Positions 31,441 to 39,925 of a stretch of DNA of 64,000 nucleotides are shown one piece after another. The stretch covers positions 5,909,501-5,973,500 of the forward strand of contig NC_014391.1 of the NCBI RefSeq assembly GCF_000145235.1. Direction: 5' to 3'. The notes under the pieces were generated by a model that worked only from the letters and a program-made list of their open reading frames with translations, searched no databases and had not been told where the DNA came from. This DNA is from Micromonospora aurantiaca ATCC 27029 (GTDB taxonomy: Bacteria; Actinomycetota; Actinomycetes; Mycobacteriales; Micromonosporaceae). The translations under genes and the position numbers were made by a program. The stretch's first letter is position 1. The number at the start of each line of letters is the position of its first letter.

Positions 31441-33564
31441 CTAGTTTTCAGAAGTTTTCTGTGGGCAGACCTCGTCCACCGTGGCGCCCGCCACCAGGGC
31501 GAGCACCGTATCCCCGTAAAGCCCGACTTTTCGGGGCCCGATCCCGGCGATCGCCACCAGTTCCTCGGTGCGGCCGGGCTTCCGCTCGGCCAGCGCGGTG
31601 AGCGTGGCGTCGGTGAAGACCACGTACGCCGGCACCTTCTGCGCGCCCGCCACCCGCTGCCGCCACTCGCGCAGCCGCTCGTACAGCTCCTCGTCGATGT
31701 CCGACGGGCAGGTCGGGCAGCGGCCCAGTTTGCGGTCCGCGCCGGCGAGCAGCGTGGCACCGCAGATCCGGCACGAGACCACCTGCGGTCGGCGCCGCTC
31801 GGCCCGCCGCGCCGGCCCGCCGCCGCCGGCCCGCTCCCCGCCGCCGGACCGGTCGAGCTGCGGCAGGAACCGCGAGGGCCGCCGGGCCCGCCCACCCGGC
31901 GAGCGCGCGGTGGCGTACGACAGCCAGAGCCACTCCCGGGCCCGGGTGATCCCGACGTAGAGCAGCCGCCGTTCCTCCTCGACCTGCTCCATGGTCTTCG
32001 CGTACGTGGTGGGCAGCGTTCCCTCGGCCAGCCCGACCAGGAACACCGCGTCCCACTCCAGCCCTTTCGCCGAGTGCAGCGACGCGAGCGTCACCCCCTC
32101 GACTGTGGGCACGTGCTGCTGGGCGGCCCGCCGGGCGAGTTCCTCGGTGAACCCGGTCAGGCCCGGTTCCTCCTCGGCCTGCGCCGCGTACTCCTCGGCG
32201 AGCTGGACCAGCGCGGCGAGCGCCTCCCACCGCTCCCGTGCGGCGCCGCCGGGCGGGGGCGCGTCGGGCGCCCAGCCGACGGCGGTGAGCGCCTCGACCA
32301 CGGCGGCCGGCAGCGGGGTTCCCGCGTCGGCCGACCGGGTGGCGGCGCGCAACGCGATCATCGCCTGGCGCACCTCGGGCCGCTCGAAGAACCGCTCCGC
32401 ACCCTGGAGCACGTACGGCACCCCGGCCTCGGAGAGCGCCTTCTCGTACGCCTCGGACTGCGCGTTGGTGCGGAACAGCACCGCGATCTCCCGCGCCGGG
32501 GTGCCGCCCGCCACGAGCGCCCGGCAGCGGGCCGCGACCGCGTTCGCCTCGGCCGGCTCGTCGGTGAAGATCCGCAGTTCCGGTTCCGGGCCGGGCCGGC
32601 GCTGGCCGTGCAGCTCCAGCCGTAGCCGCGCCTCGGTGCCCCGGGCCTGCGAGATCACCGCGTTGGCGAGCCCGACCACCTGCGGGGTGGAGCGGTAGTC
32701 GCGGACCAGCCGGACGACTGTCGCGCCGCGGTGCAGGCGGGGGAAGTCGACCAGGTACGACGAGGTGGCGCCGGTGAACGAGTAGATGGTCTGGCTGGCG
32801 TCGCCGACCACTGTGAGGTCGTCCCGGCCGCCCAGCCACGCCTCCAGCAGCCGCTGCTGGAGCGGGTTGACGTCCTGGTACTCGTCGACCACGAAGTGCC
32901 GGTACTGGTTGCGCACCTGCTCGGCCACGTCCGGGTGCTCCTCGATGCCCCAGACCGCGGCGCGCAGCATGTCCTCGAAGTCGATCACCCCGTTGCCGCG
33001 CTTGAGCCGCTCGTACGCGTCGAACACGTCGGCCACCCGGGCCGGCTCGTACGGCGTCTCGCGCAGCGCCTTGGCCGCGGCGACGACGTACTCCCCGGGC
33101 TCGACCAGCGACGACTTGGCCCACTCGATCTCGGCGGACAGGTCCCGCGCGGCGGCCCGGTCGGCGCGCAGGCCGACCTTGGCGGCGGCGAGCGTGACCA
33201 CCCGCACCTTGCTGTCCAGCAGCTCCGGCATGGCCCGGCCGGCCAGCAGCCGGGGCGCGAAGTAGCGGACCTGCCGCAGCGCCGCGGCGTGGAACGTGCG
33301 CGCCTGCACACCCTGCACCCCGAGCACGCCGAGACGGCTGCGCATCTCGGCGGCGGCGCGGGCGGTGAACGTGACCGCCAGCACATGCCGGCCGGCGATG
33401 TCCCCGGTCAGCGCCCGGTACGCGATTCGCGAGGTCACCGCCCGGGTCTTGCCGGTGCCGGCGCCGGCCAGGATGCAGACCGGACCGGCCGGAGCGGTCA
33501 CCGCGGACCGCTGCTCCGGATCCAGCCCGGCCAGCACCCGTTCCGCCGCTGAGTGAACGCCCAC
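31441..33564 (-). CDS. uvrD2: ATP-dependent DNA helicase UvrD2 with HRDC domain
   Basis: This 707-aa superfamily 1A 3'-5' helicase has Walker A GAGTGKT at residues 34-40, motif II VVDEYQDVNP near residue 222, motif III GDASQTIYSFTGA, motif V LHSAKGLEWDAVFLVG and motif VI LLYVGITRARE. A Cys4 element follows (CRICG, CPTCP). The C-terminal 75 residues form an HRDC domain (ELVAIAGIGPRKVGLYG). This architecture is UvrD2 (Rv3198c), an essential helicase in mycobacteria. The start is a GTG at 33564. The whiB7 promoter lies within 40 nt of its stop. Confidence 0.93.
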   Translation of the reverse strand: MGVHSAAERVLAGLDPEQRSAVTAPAGPVCILAGAGTGKTRAVTSRIAYRALTGDIAGRHVLAVTFTARAAAEMRSRLGVLGVQGVQARTFHAAALRQVRYFAPRLLAGRAMPELLDSKVRVVTLAAAKVGLRADRAAARDLSAEIEWAKSSLVEPGEYVVAAAKALRETPYEPARVADVFDAYERLKRGNGVIDFEDMLRAAVWGIEEHPDVAEQVRNQYRHFVVDEYQDVNPLQQRLLEAWLGGRDDLTVVGDASQTIYSFTGATSSYLVDFPRLHRGATVVRLVRDYRSTPQVVGLANAVISQARGTEARLRLELHGQRRPGPEPELRIFTDEPAEANAVAARCRALVAGGTPAREIAVLFRTNAQSEAYEKALSEAGVPYVLQGAERFFERPEVRQAMIALRAATRSADAGTPLPAAVVEALTAVGWAPDAPPPGGAARERWEALAALVQLAEEYAAQAEEEPGLTGFTEELARRAAQQHVPTVEGVTLASLHSAKGLEWDAVFLVGLAEGTLPTTYAKTMEQVEEERRLLYVGITRAREWLWLSYATARSPGGRARRPSRFLPQLDRSGGGERAGGGGPARRAERRRPQVVSCRICGATLLAGADRKLGRCPTCPSDIDEELYERLREWRQRVAGAQKVPAYVVFTDATLTALAERKPGRTEELVAIAGIGPRKVGLYGDTVLALVAGATVDEVCPQKTSEN

Positions 33565-33655
33565 AGCAGGGAATCATCCCAGCATCGTGTGACGTTGCAG
33601 CGGTTAGCCTGGCCTGATCGGACCGGGCGCGAGCCACCCCTTGGAGGACCAGACC

Positions 33656-33898
33656 ATGCTGACGATGTATTCCACCCCGTGGTGCGGCTACTGCCACCGG
33701 CTGAAGTCGCAGCTCGACCGGGAGGGCATCGCGTACGAGGTGGTCGACATCGAGCAGGACCCGACGGCCGCGGACTTCGTGATGGGCGTCAACGGCGGTA
33801 ACCAGACCGTCCCGACGCTGCGCTTCGCCGACGGCAGCGCCCTGACCAACCCTTCGATCACCCAGGTCAAGCAGCACCTGGCCGCGCTGCCCGGCTGA
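33656..33898 (+). CDS. mrx1: Mycoredoxin (glutaredoxin-like, mycothiol-dependent)
   Basis: This 80-aa thioredoxin-fold protein begins MLTMYSTPWCGYCHRLKSQL with a CGYC redox centre, followed by the cis-Pro segment QTVPTLRFADGS. It matches mycoredoxin-1 (Rv3198A), which reduces mycothiol-mixed disulfides in the cytoplasm. GGAGG lies 8 nt before the ATG at 33656. It is divergent from uvrD2, as in mycobacteria, and ends before a strong bidirectional terminator. Confidence 0.93.
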   Translation: MLTMYSTPWCGYCHRLKSQLDREGIAYEVVDIEQDPTAADFVMGVNGGNQTVPTLRFADGSALTNPSITQVKQHLAALPG

Positions 33899-33914
33899 TC
33901 CGCCCGCGACGCCA

Positions 33915-33949
33915 CGAGCGGCCGCACCCGATCCGGGTGCGGCCGCTCG
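33915..33949. terminator. Bidirectional terminator, 16-bp perfect stem
   Basis: Perfect inverted repeat 33915-33930 with 33934-33949 around ATC, in the 58-nt gap between the convergent mycoredoxin and MFS genes. Confidence 0.85.
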
Positions 33950-33956
33950 CCGTCGT

Positions 33957-35210
33957 TCAGGAACCACCGCGGCTGAGCACCCCGTCGTCGGCCGGCTTCC
34001 CGGGCGCCGGGATCCGCACCGGTCCGGCGACCGGCATGGTCAGCCCGCGCCCCCGCCACAGGTAGAGGCCGGCCGCCGTGGTGACCGCACCGACGAGTGC
34101 GAACAGCAGCCGGTAGTCGAACACGCCGACGAGCAGCGCGCCGGTGCCGATGGAGAGCGCCTGCGGGCCGCTGACCAGCGCCTCGGACGCGGCGGTGACC
34201 CGCCCCAGCAGCCGCGGCGGCGTCCGCCGCTGGATCAGCGTGTTCAACCCCACCATGGTCAGCGGCAGCGAGAGGCCGGCCAGCAGCAGCGCCACCACCC
34301 CGAGCCACAACCGGGGGTACGCGAGCGCCAGCGCGGCCGGCCCGAAGAACGTCACGCCCGCGGCGAGCGCGCCGACCTCGCCGAACCGGCGGACCACGGC
34401 GGCCGAGAACAGGCCGCCGACCAGCCCGCCGACGCCCTGCACCATGACCAGCACGCCGACGAACGCGGCGTCGCGGTGCAGGCCCAGATCGACGTACGCG
34501 AAGATCAGCGACTCGGTGAAGCCCATCACCAGCGAGCCGAGCCCGTACCCGAGCAGCGCCCGGCGCAGCGCCGGCTCGCCGGTCAGGTGCCGCAGCCCCG
34601 CGCCCAGTTCGGACGGCCCGCGCCGACCCGGCCGCGACGGCGTGCTCTCCTCCACGCGCAGCCGCCCGACCACCGCCGCCGCGACGAGGAAGCCGGTCAT
34701 GGCCAGCAGGACCAGCAGCCAGCCGCCGACTGCGGCGTAGACACCGGCCCCGGCCAGCGGCCCGATCAGCCGCAGACCCTGCCGGACGGTCTGGAGCAGC
34801 CCGTTCGCGTCGGCGAGCAGATCGGGCGGAACCAGATGCCGGATCAGTCCGTTGAGCACGGCGGTGAGCGTGATGTACGAGAGTCCGTAGAGCGCGGCGA
34901 CCACGTAGATCACCCAGACGTCGGACCGGTCCCGGACCGTGAGCAGCGGACCGAGCAGCACTGCCGCGACCAGGTTGGCGGCGATGAAGAACTGTCGCCT
35001 CCGGTAGCGGTCGACCACCCAGCCGACCAGCGGGGCGAGCGTCATCGGCGCGATGACCGCGAAGATGGTCGCCCCGGCCATGCTGTCCGAACCGGTCAGA
35101 TCCATGACCCAGACGGCCAGGGCGAGCAGCAGGACCGACTCCGCCGCCATGCTCGCGACGAGCGCGGCGAACAGGAGACGGAAGTCGGGGCGGCGCAGGA
35201 CGGTGCGCAT
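33957..35210 (-). CDS. MFS transporter, enterobactin-exporter/macrolide-efflux-like
   Basis: This 417-aa protein has about 12 helices. It starts MRTVLRRPDFRLLFAALVASMAAESVLLLALAVWV, with GWVVDRYRRRQFFIAANLVAAVLLG near residue 50 and the central loop RRGPSELGAGLRHLTGEPALRRALLGYG. The layout resembles MFS_3/MFS_1 exporters such as macrolide-efflux and EntS-like proteins. The substrate is not predictable. The ATG at 35210 is set by GGAGGGAACCG; an in-frame upstream extension adds 44 residues of no hydrophobic character. It is divergent from the XRE regulator. Confidence 0.8.
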   Translation of the reverse strand: MRTVLRRPDFRLLFAALVASMAAESVLLLALAVWVMDLTGSDSMAGATIFAVIAPMTLAPLVGWVVDRYRRRQFFIAANLVAAVLLGPLLTVRDRSDVWVIYVVAALYGLSYITLTAVLNGLIRHLVPPDLLADANGLLQTVRQGLRLIGPLAGAGVYAAVGGWLLVLLAMTGFLVAAAVVGRLRVEESTPSRPGRRGPSELGAGLRHLTGEPALRRALLGYGLGSLVMGFTESLIFAYVDLGLHRDAAFVGVLVMVQGVGGLVGGLFSAAVVRRFGEVGALAAGVTFFGPAALALAYPRLWLGVVALLLAGLSLPLTMVGLNTLIQRRTPPRLLGRVTAASEALVSGPQALSIGTGALLVGVFDYRLLFALVGAVTTAAGLYLWRGRGLTMPVAGPVRIPAPGKPADDGVLSRGGS

Positions 35211-35343
35211 CGGTTCCCTCCGGCAGGGGTGCGCCACCAGGGCGCGTCGGGGGCGGGCGCTGGTGAAGACACCCTCCACGGTCCTCTTTTTGTCTCGTGA
35301 CACGCCCTTGCCGGAACCTCCGACGCCGGTCGCGCCGTCCATA

Positions 35344-35394
35344 CTGACCGTGGGGGGCGAATTTCATACAGTTACCGTCGCGTCAAGCGACGGT
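35344..35394 (+). promoter_or_regulatory. Promoter of the XRE regulator with palindrome at its start site
   Basis: CTGACC (35344-35349) and TACAGT (35367-35372) are 17 nt apart. Directly after them lies a perfect 8-bp inverted repeat, ACCGTCGC-GTCAA-GCGACGGT (35374-35394), covering the predicted transcription start. It could be an autoregulatory operator for the XRE protein or a leader hairpin. Confidence 0.45.
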
Positions 35395-35413
35395 CGACGG
35401 GAAAGAGGACGCC

Positions 35414-36394
35414 GTGCCTCCTGCCGTACCAGGCCCGATTCTGCGCCGTCGTCGACTCGGCATCGAGCTGCGTCGGCTCCGCGAACAGGCCGGTCTGACC
35501 GGTGACCAGGTCATCGAGCGGATCGGCTGGGCCTCCGCATCCAAGTTGTCCCGTCTGGAGAACGGCCGCAGCCGTCCCGACCCGGACGACGTGGACGTGT
35601 TGCTGACGCTCTACGGCGCCGACGAGGAGCAGCGCGCGGAACTGACCGGGATCACCCACGAGGCCGGCGACATGCGCGGCTGGCTGCGCAACTTCCCGGT
35701 GATGACCCAGCAGCAGCGCGCCTTCGCCGAGCTGGAGGCCGGTTGCGCGGAGATCTCCGAGTACAACCCGGTGCTGGTGCCGGGGCTGCTGCAGACGCCC
35801 GGGTACGCCCGGCACCGGATCATGTCCGCCGCGCAGGTCGCCGCCGAGGCCGGCGACCCGGAGACCGAGGATCCCGAGACCGAGGTACGCGCGCGGCAGG
35901 CCCGCCAGTCGCTGCTGACCCGCTCCCCCGACGTGCCCCGATACACGGCGGTGCTGGAGGAGGCGGCGCTCGGCCGCCGTGCCGGGCCACCGGAGGTGCT
36001 GCACGAGCAGCTCGTCCACCTGTGCGAGATGGCGCTGCTGCCGAACGTGACGCTGCGCCTGCTGCTGCGGGACACCCGGGTCGGTGACTGGTACCTTCCG
36101 CCGACCGCGTTCTCGGTCTACCGGTTCGCCGACCCCCTCGATCCGGAGACACTCGCCATCGAAGGTGGGTTCACCGACGTCATGTCGACCGAGGTAAACA
36201 CCCTAAATCGCTATAAAGTGGTGTTCGAGTGGCTATGCTCGTCGGCGCTCTCCGCATCGGACACCCTCTCCTGGTTGATCGAGGCGACGGGACGGCTGAC
36301 CGGCACGGCAGTCGAGTCCACGGTGGCGTACGGGCCGGCAACGGCGCCGGCCCAGCGACGCCGGGACTCGGGGCGCCTCACCACGGAACGGTGA
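35414..36394 (+). CDS. XRE-family regulator with DUF5753 domain
   Basis: This 326-aa protein has an N-terminal helix-turn-helix (RRRLGIELRRLREQAGLTGDQVIERIGWASASKLSRLENG) followed by the DUF5753 domain with GCAEISEYNPVLVPGLLQTPGYAR near residue 110 and FADPLDPETLAIEG near residue 235. Such proteins occur in many copies in Streptomyces and Micromonospora, next to DUF397 genes. Some (WhiJ-like) control development. The GTG start follows AAGAGGA at 6 nt. The C-terminal 30 residues are a low-complexity tail. Its partner DUF397 gene begins 71 nt downstream. Confidence 0.87.
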   Translation: MPPAVPGPILRRRRLGIELRRLREQAGLTGDQVIERIGWASASKLSRLENGRSRPDPDDVDVLLTLYGADEEQRAELTGITHEAGDMRGWLRNFPVMTQQQRAFAELEAGCAEISEYNPVLVPGLLQTPGYARHRIMSAAQVAAEAGDPETEDPETEVRARQARQSLLTRSPDVPRYTAVLEEAALGRRAGPPEVLHEQLVHLCEMALLPNVTLRLLLRDTRVGDWYLPPTAFSVYRFADPLDPETLAIEGGFTDVMSTEVNTLNRYKVVFEWLCSSALSASDTLSWLIEATGRLTGTAVESTVAYGPATAPAQRRRDSGRLTTER

Positions 36395-36465
36395 TCCGGC
36401 ACGGACACCGCCCGCGCTCCGGCGTCGCTCGGACCCATCGGAGCACCTCACCAGGAGCAAGCACC

Positions 36466-36705
36466 ATGAACGAGATCCACACCAGCACGACCGCCCGCTC
36501 GGGACGGCTCGCCGGCGCCGCCTGGCGCAAGAGCACCCGCAGCCAGACCTCCAACTGCGTGGAGGTCGCGCCGCTCGGCTCCGGGCCGGCCACAGTGGCG
36601 CTGCGGGACAGCAAGGACCCGAGCGGACCGGTCCTGCTGTTCGACCGGGCCGGATGGCTCGGCTTCCTCGCCGGAACGAAGAGCGGTCAGTTCGATCTGG
36701 ACTGA
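36466..36705 (+). CDS. DUF397 domain protein
   Basis: This 79-aa protein has the DUF397 core AAWRKSTRSQTSNCVEVAPLGSGPATVALRDSKDPSGPVLLFDRAGWLGFL (residues 18-68). The family nearly always sits beside an XRE-DUF5753 regulator and is thought to act with it, in some cases as an antagonist. The ATG is preceded by AGGAG at 9 nt. The pair is probably one operon. Confidence 0.88.
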   Translation: MNEIHTSTTARSGRLAGAAWRKSTRSQTSNCVEVAPLGSGPATVALRDSKDPSGPVLLFDRAGWLGFLAGTKSGQFDLD

Positions 36706-36816
36706 TCCGGCGAACCCCGGAGGGCCGTCGGCGTGCGCCGGCGGCCCTTCGCGCGTCCACCCCCGACAACGGTGCTGACCTGGGATCCCCCGATCGGTCG
36801 AGCTGGCGCGTTCCCC

Positions 36817-36844
36817 TTGCCGGGCTGTCACATCGGCGTAACAT
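36817..36844 (+). promoter_or_regulatory. Promoter of the 89-aa hypothetical gene
   Basis: TTGCCG (36817-36822) and TAACAT (36839-36844) are 16 nt apart, giving a predicted start near 36851 and a leader of about 50 nt before the ATG at 36902. Confidence 0.5.
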
Positions 36845-36901
36845 GACGCGGGAGTGACGTGGAAGTTCCAGCGTGTAACCGCCGATTGTCCGGGGGACAC
36901 C

Positions 36902-37171
36902 ATGCGGTTCCTGATCGTCCGCACCGAGATCCGTACCGCCGCCGACGCCGACATCGCCGCCGCCTGGGCCGGCGGGGGCCGCCTGCGGGACGAGACGAGC
37001 ACGCCGGAGCCCCGCCGCCAGGTCGTCCACGCCGAGGACCGGGACGCCGCACTCCTGCTCGCCCGCGCACTGTCCGCCGTCGGTGCGGTACGCACGGGCC
37101 GACACCGGGTCAAGGTGCTGCCGATCGAGGAATCCGCTCCCGGGCACCCGTACCGCTGGGACGGTGGATGA
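36902..37171 (+). CDS. Small hypothetical protein
   Basis: This 89-aa protein begins MRFLIVRTEIRTAADADIAAAWAGG, then has an Arg-rich linker and VVHAEDRDAALLLARALSAVGAVRTGRHRVKVLPIEE. It looks like a small alpha/beta cytoplasmic protein. I do not recognise a family. The ATG at 36902 is preceded by GGGGGA and lies about 50 nt after a good promoter; an in-frame GTG at 36854 would lie at the transcription start. The region after it carries repeats and no gene. Confidence 0.6.
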   Translation: MRFLIVRTEIRTAADADIAAAWAGGGRLRDETSTPEPRRQVVHAEDRDAALLLARALSAVGAVRTGRHRVKVLPIEESAPGHPYRWDGG

Positions 37172-37652
37172 CCGGACGCTGACGTCCGTCGTGGCCGGAC
37201 CGGCCTCCCCCGCCGTTTATCCGCCTCACCCGGCCTCGACGGCACGTGTTCCCGGCCCGCGACCGTCGCGGCAACGACGGTCCGGGTCGGGGCCGCGCCC
37301 CACCCCCGTTCCAGCCGGCCCAGGTCCGCCCGGCCCAGGTCCGCCCGGCCTCGCCAGTTCGGGGAGGTGGCTGCATCCCACCGGCCTGGACCACACCACT
37401 TCCCCGGGCTGGTGCCACCCACCAGCCGAAACCCGCCAACCCGACCGCGAGTCCCGCCGCACGCACCCCCCCGGTGGCACGACCACCGAAACCCGGCCGA
37501 CCCACCAGCTCGGCGAAGTGGCGGCATCCCACCCACCCCCACCCCGCCAGTTCGGGGAGGTGGCTGCATCCCACCGCCCTCGACCACACCACATCCCCGA
37601 ACCGGCGCCGCCGCACCAACCGAACACGCCAACCGACGAGGGCCGGGCCGGG
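37172..37652. repeat. Repeat-rich intergenic region, TCGGGGA family
   Basis: This 481-nt gap holds no convincing gene. A unit of about 57 bp starting CGCCAGTTCGGGGAGGTGGC occurs at 37353-37410 and again, slightly diverged, at 37545-37602. A half unit with CAGCTCGGCGAAGTGGCGGC lies at 37505-37533. Each unit ends in an inverted partner (CCACACCACTTCCCCG), so each is also an imperfect palindrome. The core is shared with the element at 54342-54418. Confidence 0.6.
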
Positions 37653-38600
37653 TCAGCAGTGGCCGTCGAGCCAGCGGTGCACCAGGAACAACGCGATCGA
37701 CGACGGCGGCGGCAGGACCAGCCGGTCTCCCCCGCCCACCGGCACCGGCTCGCCCGCCAGCGCCGCGCCGATCTCCCGGCGGGAGAACCAGCGCGCGTGC
37801 GCGATCTCGGCCAGGTCGACCCGGATCGGCGCGTCCGCGTCGGCACGTGCCAGGAAGCCGAGCATCAGCGAGCCGGGGAACGGCCAGGACTGGCTGCCCA
37901 CGTACGCGATCTCCTCGACCGGGACGCCCACCTCCTCGCGGACCTCGCGCAGCACGGCGGCCTCGGCCGACTCGCCGGGCTCGACGTATCCGGCCAGGCA
38001 GGAGTAGCGGCGCTGTCCCGGGGTGCGCGGCCAGGCCGCGTTGTTGCCGAGCAGGCAGCGGCCGTCCGGGCCGTCCACACCGTCGTGCACCAGCACGATC
38101 ATGGCCGGATCGGTACGCGGCCAGACCCGGCCGCCGTCCGGGTCGATCCGCGACCAGCCGGCCTCGTCGGCGCTCGTCGCCTTGCCGGTCGTCGACGAGT
38201 AGCCGTGCCGCAGGTGCCAGTTGAGCAGCGCCAGCGCGGTGGTGAACAGGCCCGCGTCCCGGTCGGTCATCAGGTGGCCGACCTCGCGCAGGTGAGCCGG
38301 GCGGGTGTCCGGCAGCGCCGGCAGCGGCCCGTCCACCGCGAACACGGGTACGCCGTCCGGCTCGACGCCGAGGAACATCGGCACCGACCGGGGTACCTCG
38401 GGCAGCTCACCGGGGCCGACCAGGACCAGCTCCGGCGGGGTAGACGCGCCCCGGACCAGCGCCCGCCCCTCGGCGGTGGAATCCAGCACCAGCACCCGGG
38501 CCCGTTCCCACGCCTCGGTCAGCCAGGCTGGATCGGTACGCCGGTGCGCGGCCCGGTCGAGCGTCGACCGGGCCAGCGGCGGGTCGGATTCGCCGCTCAT
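37653..38600 (-). CDS. nudC: NAD(+) diphosphatase NudC lacking the zinc ribbon
   Basis: This 315-aa Nudix hydrolase has the Nudix box GYVEPGESAEAAVLREVREEVGV near residue 215, followed by SQSWPFPGSLMLGF, the NudC-specific motif that sets NAD(H) pyrophosphatase activity. Ahead of it lies PRTDPAMIVLVHDG. The usual Cys4 zinc ribbon is absent: the segment reads RHGYSSTTGKATSADEAGW with no Cys. The gene is in the position of Rv3199c, near mrx1 and uvrD2. Its ATG overlaps the stop of the upstream M16 gene (ATGA), so it is the last gene of a three-gene operon. Confidence 0.9.
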   Translation of the reverse strand: MSGESDPPLARSTLDRAAHRRTDPAWLTEAWERARVLVLDSTAEGRALVRGASTPPELVLVGPGELPEVPRSVPMFLGVEPDGVPVFAVDGPLPALPDTRPAHLREVGHLMTDRDAGLFTTALALLNWHLRHGYSSTTGKATSADEAGWSRIDPDGGRVWPRTDPAMIVLVHDGVDGPDGRCLLGNNAAWPRTPGQRRYSCLAGYVEPGESAEAAVLREVREEVGVPVEEIAYVGSQSWPFPGSLMLGFLARADADAPIRVDLAEIAHARWFSRREIGAALAGEPVPVGGGDRLVLPPPSSIALFLVHRWLDGHC

Positions 38601-39925
38601 GCCGATTCCGTACGCACCGGTGTCAGCGCGGCGAGCGAGTCGGCCACCCGTTCGGCGTCGCCGAGCACGACTGTGACCGCGCGGGCCGGGGCCAGGTAGC
38701 GGGCGGCCACCTCGGCCACGTCGTCCACTGTCGCGGCGGCCAGCCGGGCGGCGTGCTCGGCGAGGAAGTCCAGCCGCAGCCCGTTGCCGGCGTACGCGCT
38801 GGTCAGCGACGCGAGACCGGCCTGGGTGGACATGCCGAGCTGGAGCGTGCCGAGCGCGTACTGGCGGGCCTGCTCCAGCTCGTCGGCCTTCGGCGGCACC
38901 GTCGCCAGGCGGCCCAGCTCGTAGTTCGTCTCCACCAGGGCCGCCGCTGTCACCTCGGTGGCCACCTCGGCGCCGGCGACGAGCAGCGAGCCGGCCACCG
39001 AGTGCTCCACGAGCGAGTGCGGCCCGTACGTGTAGCCCTTGTCCTCGCGGATGTTCTCCACCCAGCGGGAGGAGAAGTAGCCGCCGAAGATCAGGTTGGC
39101 GAGCTGCAACGCGGCGTGGTCCGGGTGGGTGCGGGGCACGGCCGGCAGCGCGAGTCGTACCGAGGACTGCACCGATCCGGGCCGGTCGACGAGCAGCAGC
39201 GGCCCGGGTTCCAGCGGCGGCGCGGGAGGCAGTTCGGCGACGTGGCCGTCACCGCGCCACCCGGACAACGCCTGCTCGGCCGCGTCCAGCGCCCGGTCCG
39301 GCGCCACGTCGCCGACGAGCACCAGCACCGCGCCGGCCGGATGCACCCGCTCGGCGTGCAGCCGGCGCAACGCGGCCGGGCGGACCGCCCGCACCTGGTC
39401 CGGGTCGGGCGTCTGCACCGCGTACGGGTGCCGGCCGTACACCCGCTTGAGCAGCGCGGTCCGGGCCAGGTGCGACGGCTGGCTCTGGGCGACCTGGATG
39501 CGGTCGACCAGCCGGTCCCGCTCGGTCTCCACCCAGTCCGCGGGGTAGGTCGCACCGGTGAGCACCTCGGCGAGCAGCTCCAGCATCCGGTCCAGGCCGG
39601 TGACCAGGCCCGCGCCGGAGAGCATCAGCCGGTCCGGGTCGAGACCGGCGGTCAGCCCGCCGCCGACCTTCTGCAACTCGGCCGCCAGCTCGGTGGCGCT
39701 GTGCGCCTCGGTGCCGGAGAGCATGGTCTGCGCCAGCATCGCGCCGCGGGCCAGGTGGGTGCGCCCGAACGGCATCCACAGTCGCAGCTCGACGAGCGGT
39801 ACGGAGGAGCGGCGTACCGCGATCACGGTGAGGCCGTTGCGGAGCGTGCGCTCGGCCTGCTTGGGCACCTTGAGGCGGCGGTTCGGGCGCAGCGCCGGCA
39901 GCGGCCGGACGGTGGTGGTGGTCAT
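38597..39925 (-). CDS. M16-family peptidase-like subunit, inactive
   Basis: This 442-aa protein of the M16 (pitrilysin/MPP) fold has an N-terminal half beginning RNGLTVIAVRRSSVPLVELRLWMPFG and a C-terminal half with IFGGYFSSRWVENIREDKGYTYGPHS. At the place of the zinc motif HxxEH it reads AMLAQTMLSGTEAHS, so metal-binding residues are missing. Its Gly-rich loop and the Arg/Tyr pair for substrate binding remain. It is coupled by a 4-nt overlap to the upstream gene, which keeps the motif. Together they should form a heterodimer like the bacterial ancestors of mitochondrial processing peptidase. Confidence 0.85.
   Translation of the reverse strand: MTTTTVRPLPALRPNRRLKVPKQAERTLRNGLTVIAVRRSSVPLVELRLWMPFGRTHLARGAMLAQTMLSGTEAHSATELAAELQKVGGGLTAGLDPDRLMLSGAGLVTGLDRMLELLAEVLTGATYPADWVETERDRLVDRIQVAQSQPSHLARTALLKRVYGRHPYAVQTPDPDQVRAVRPAALRRLHAERVHPAGAVLVLVGDVAPDRALDAAEQALSGWRGDGHVAELPPAPPLEPGPLLLVDRPGSVQSSVRLALPAVPRTHPDHAALQLANLIFGGYFSSRWVENIREDKGYTYGPHSLVEHSVAGSLLVAGAEVATEVTAAALVETNYELGRLATVPPKADELEQARQYALGTLQLGMSTQAGLASLTSAYAGNGLRLDFLAEHAARLAAATVDDVAEVAARYLAPARAVTVVLGDAERVADSLAALTPVRTESA

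Noticed and set aside
31441..33967. 839-residue minus-strand frame overlapping uvrD2
   Set aside because: Arg/Gly/Ala-rich frame shadow of uvrD2 without domains.
35414..36705. XRE-DUF5753 plus DUF397 as a toxin-antitoxin pair
   Set aside because: Neither protein shows toxin motifs. Known pairs of this kind are mainly developmental regulators, so I left it as a regulator pair.
37172..37620. Plus-strand continuation of the 89-aa gene region as a Pro-rich protein
   Set aside because: The Pro/Arg-rich translations come from the repeat units and lack ribosome sites; three frames look equally open.
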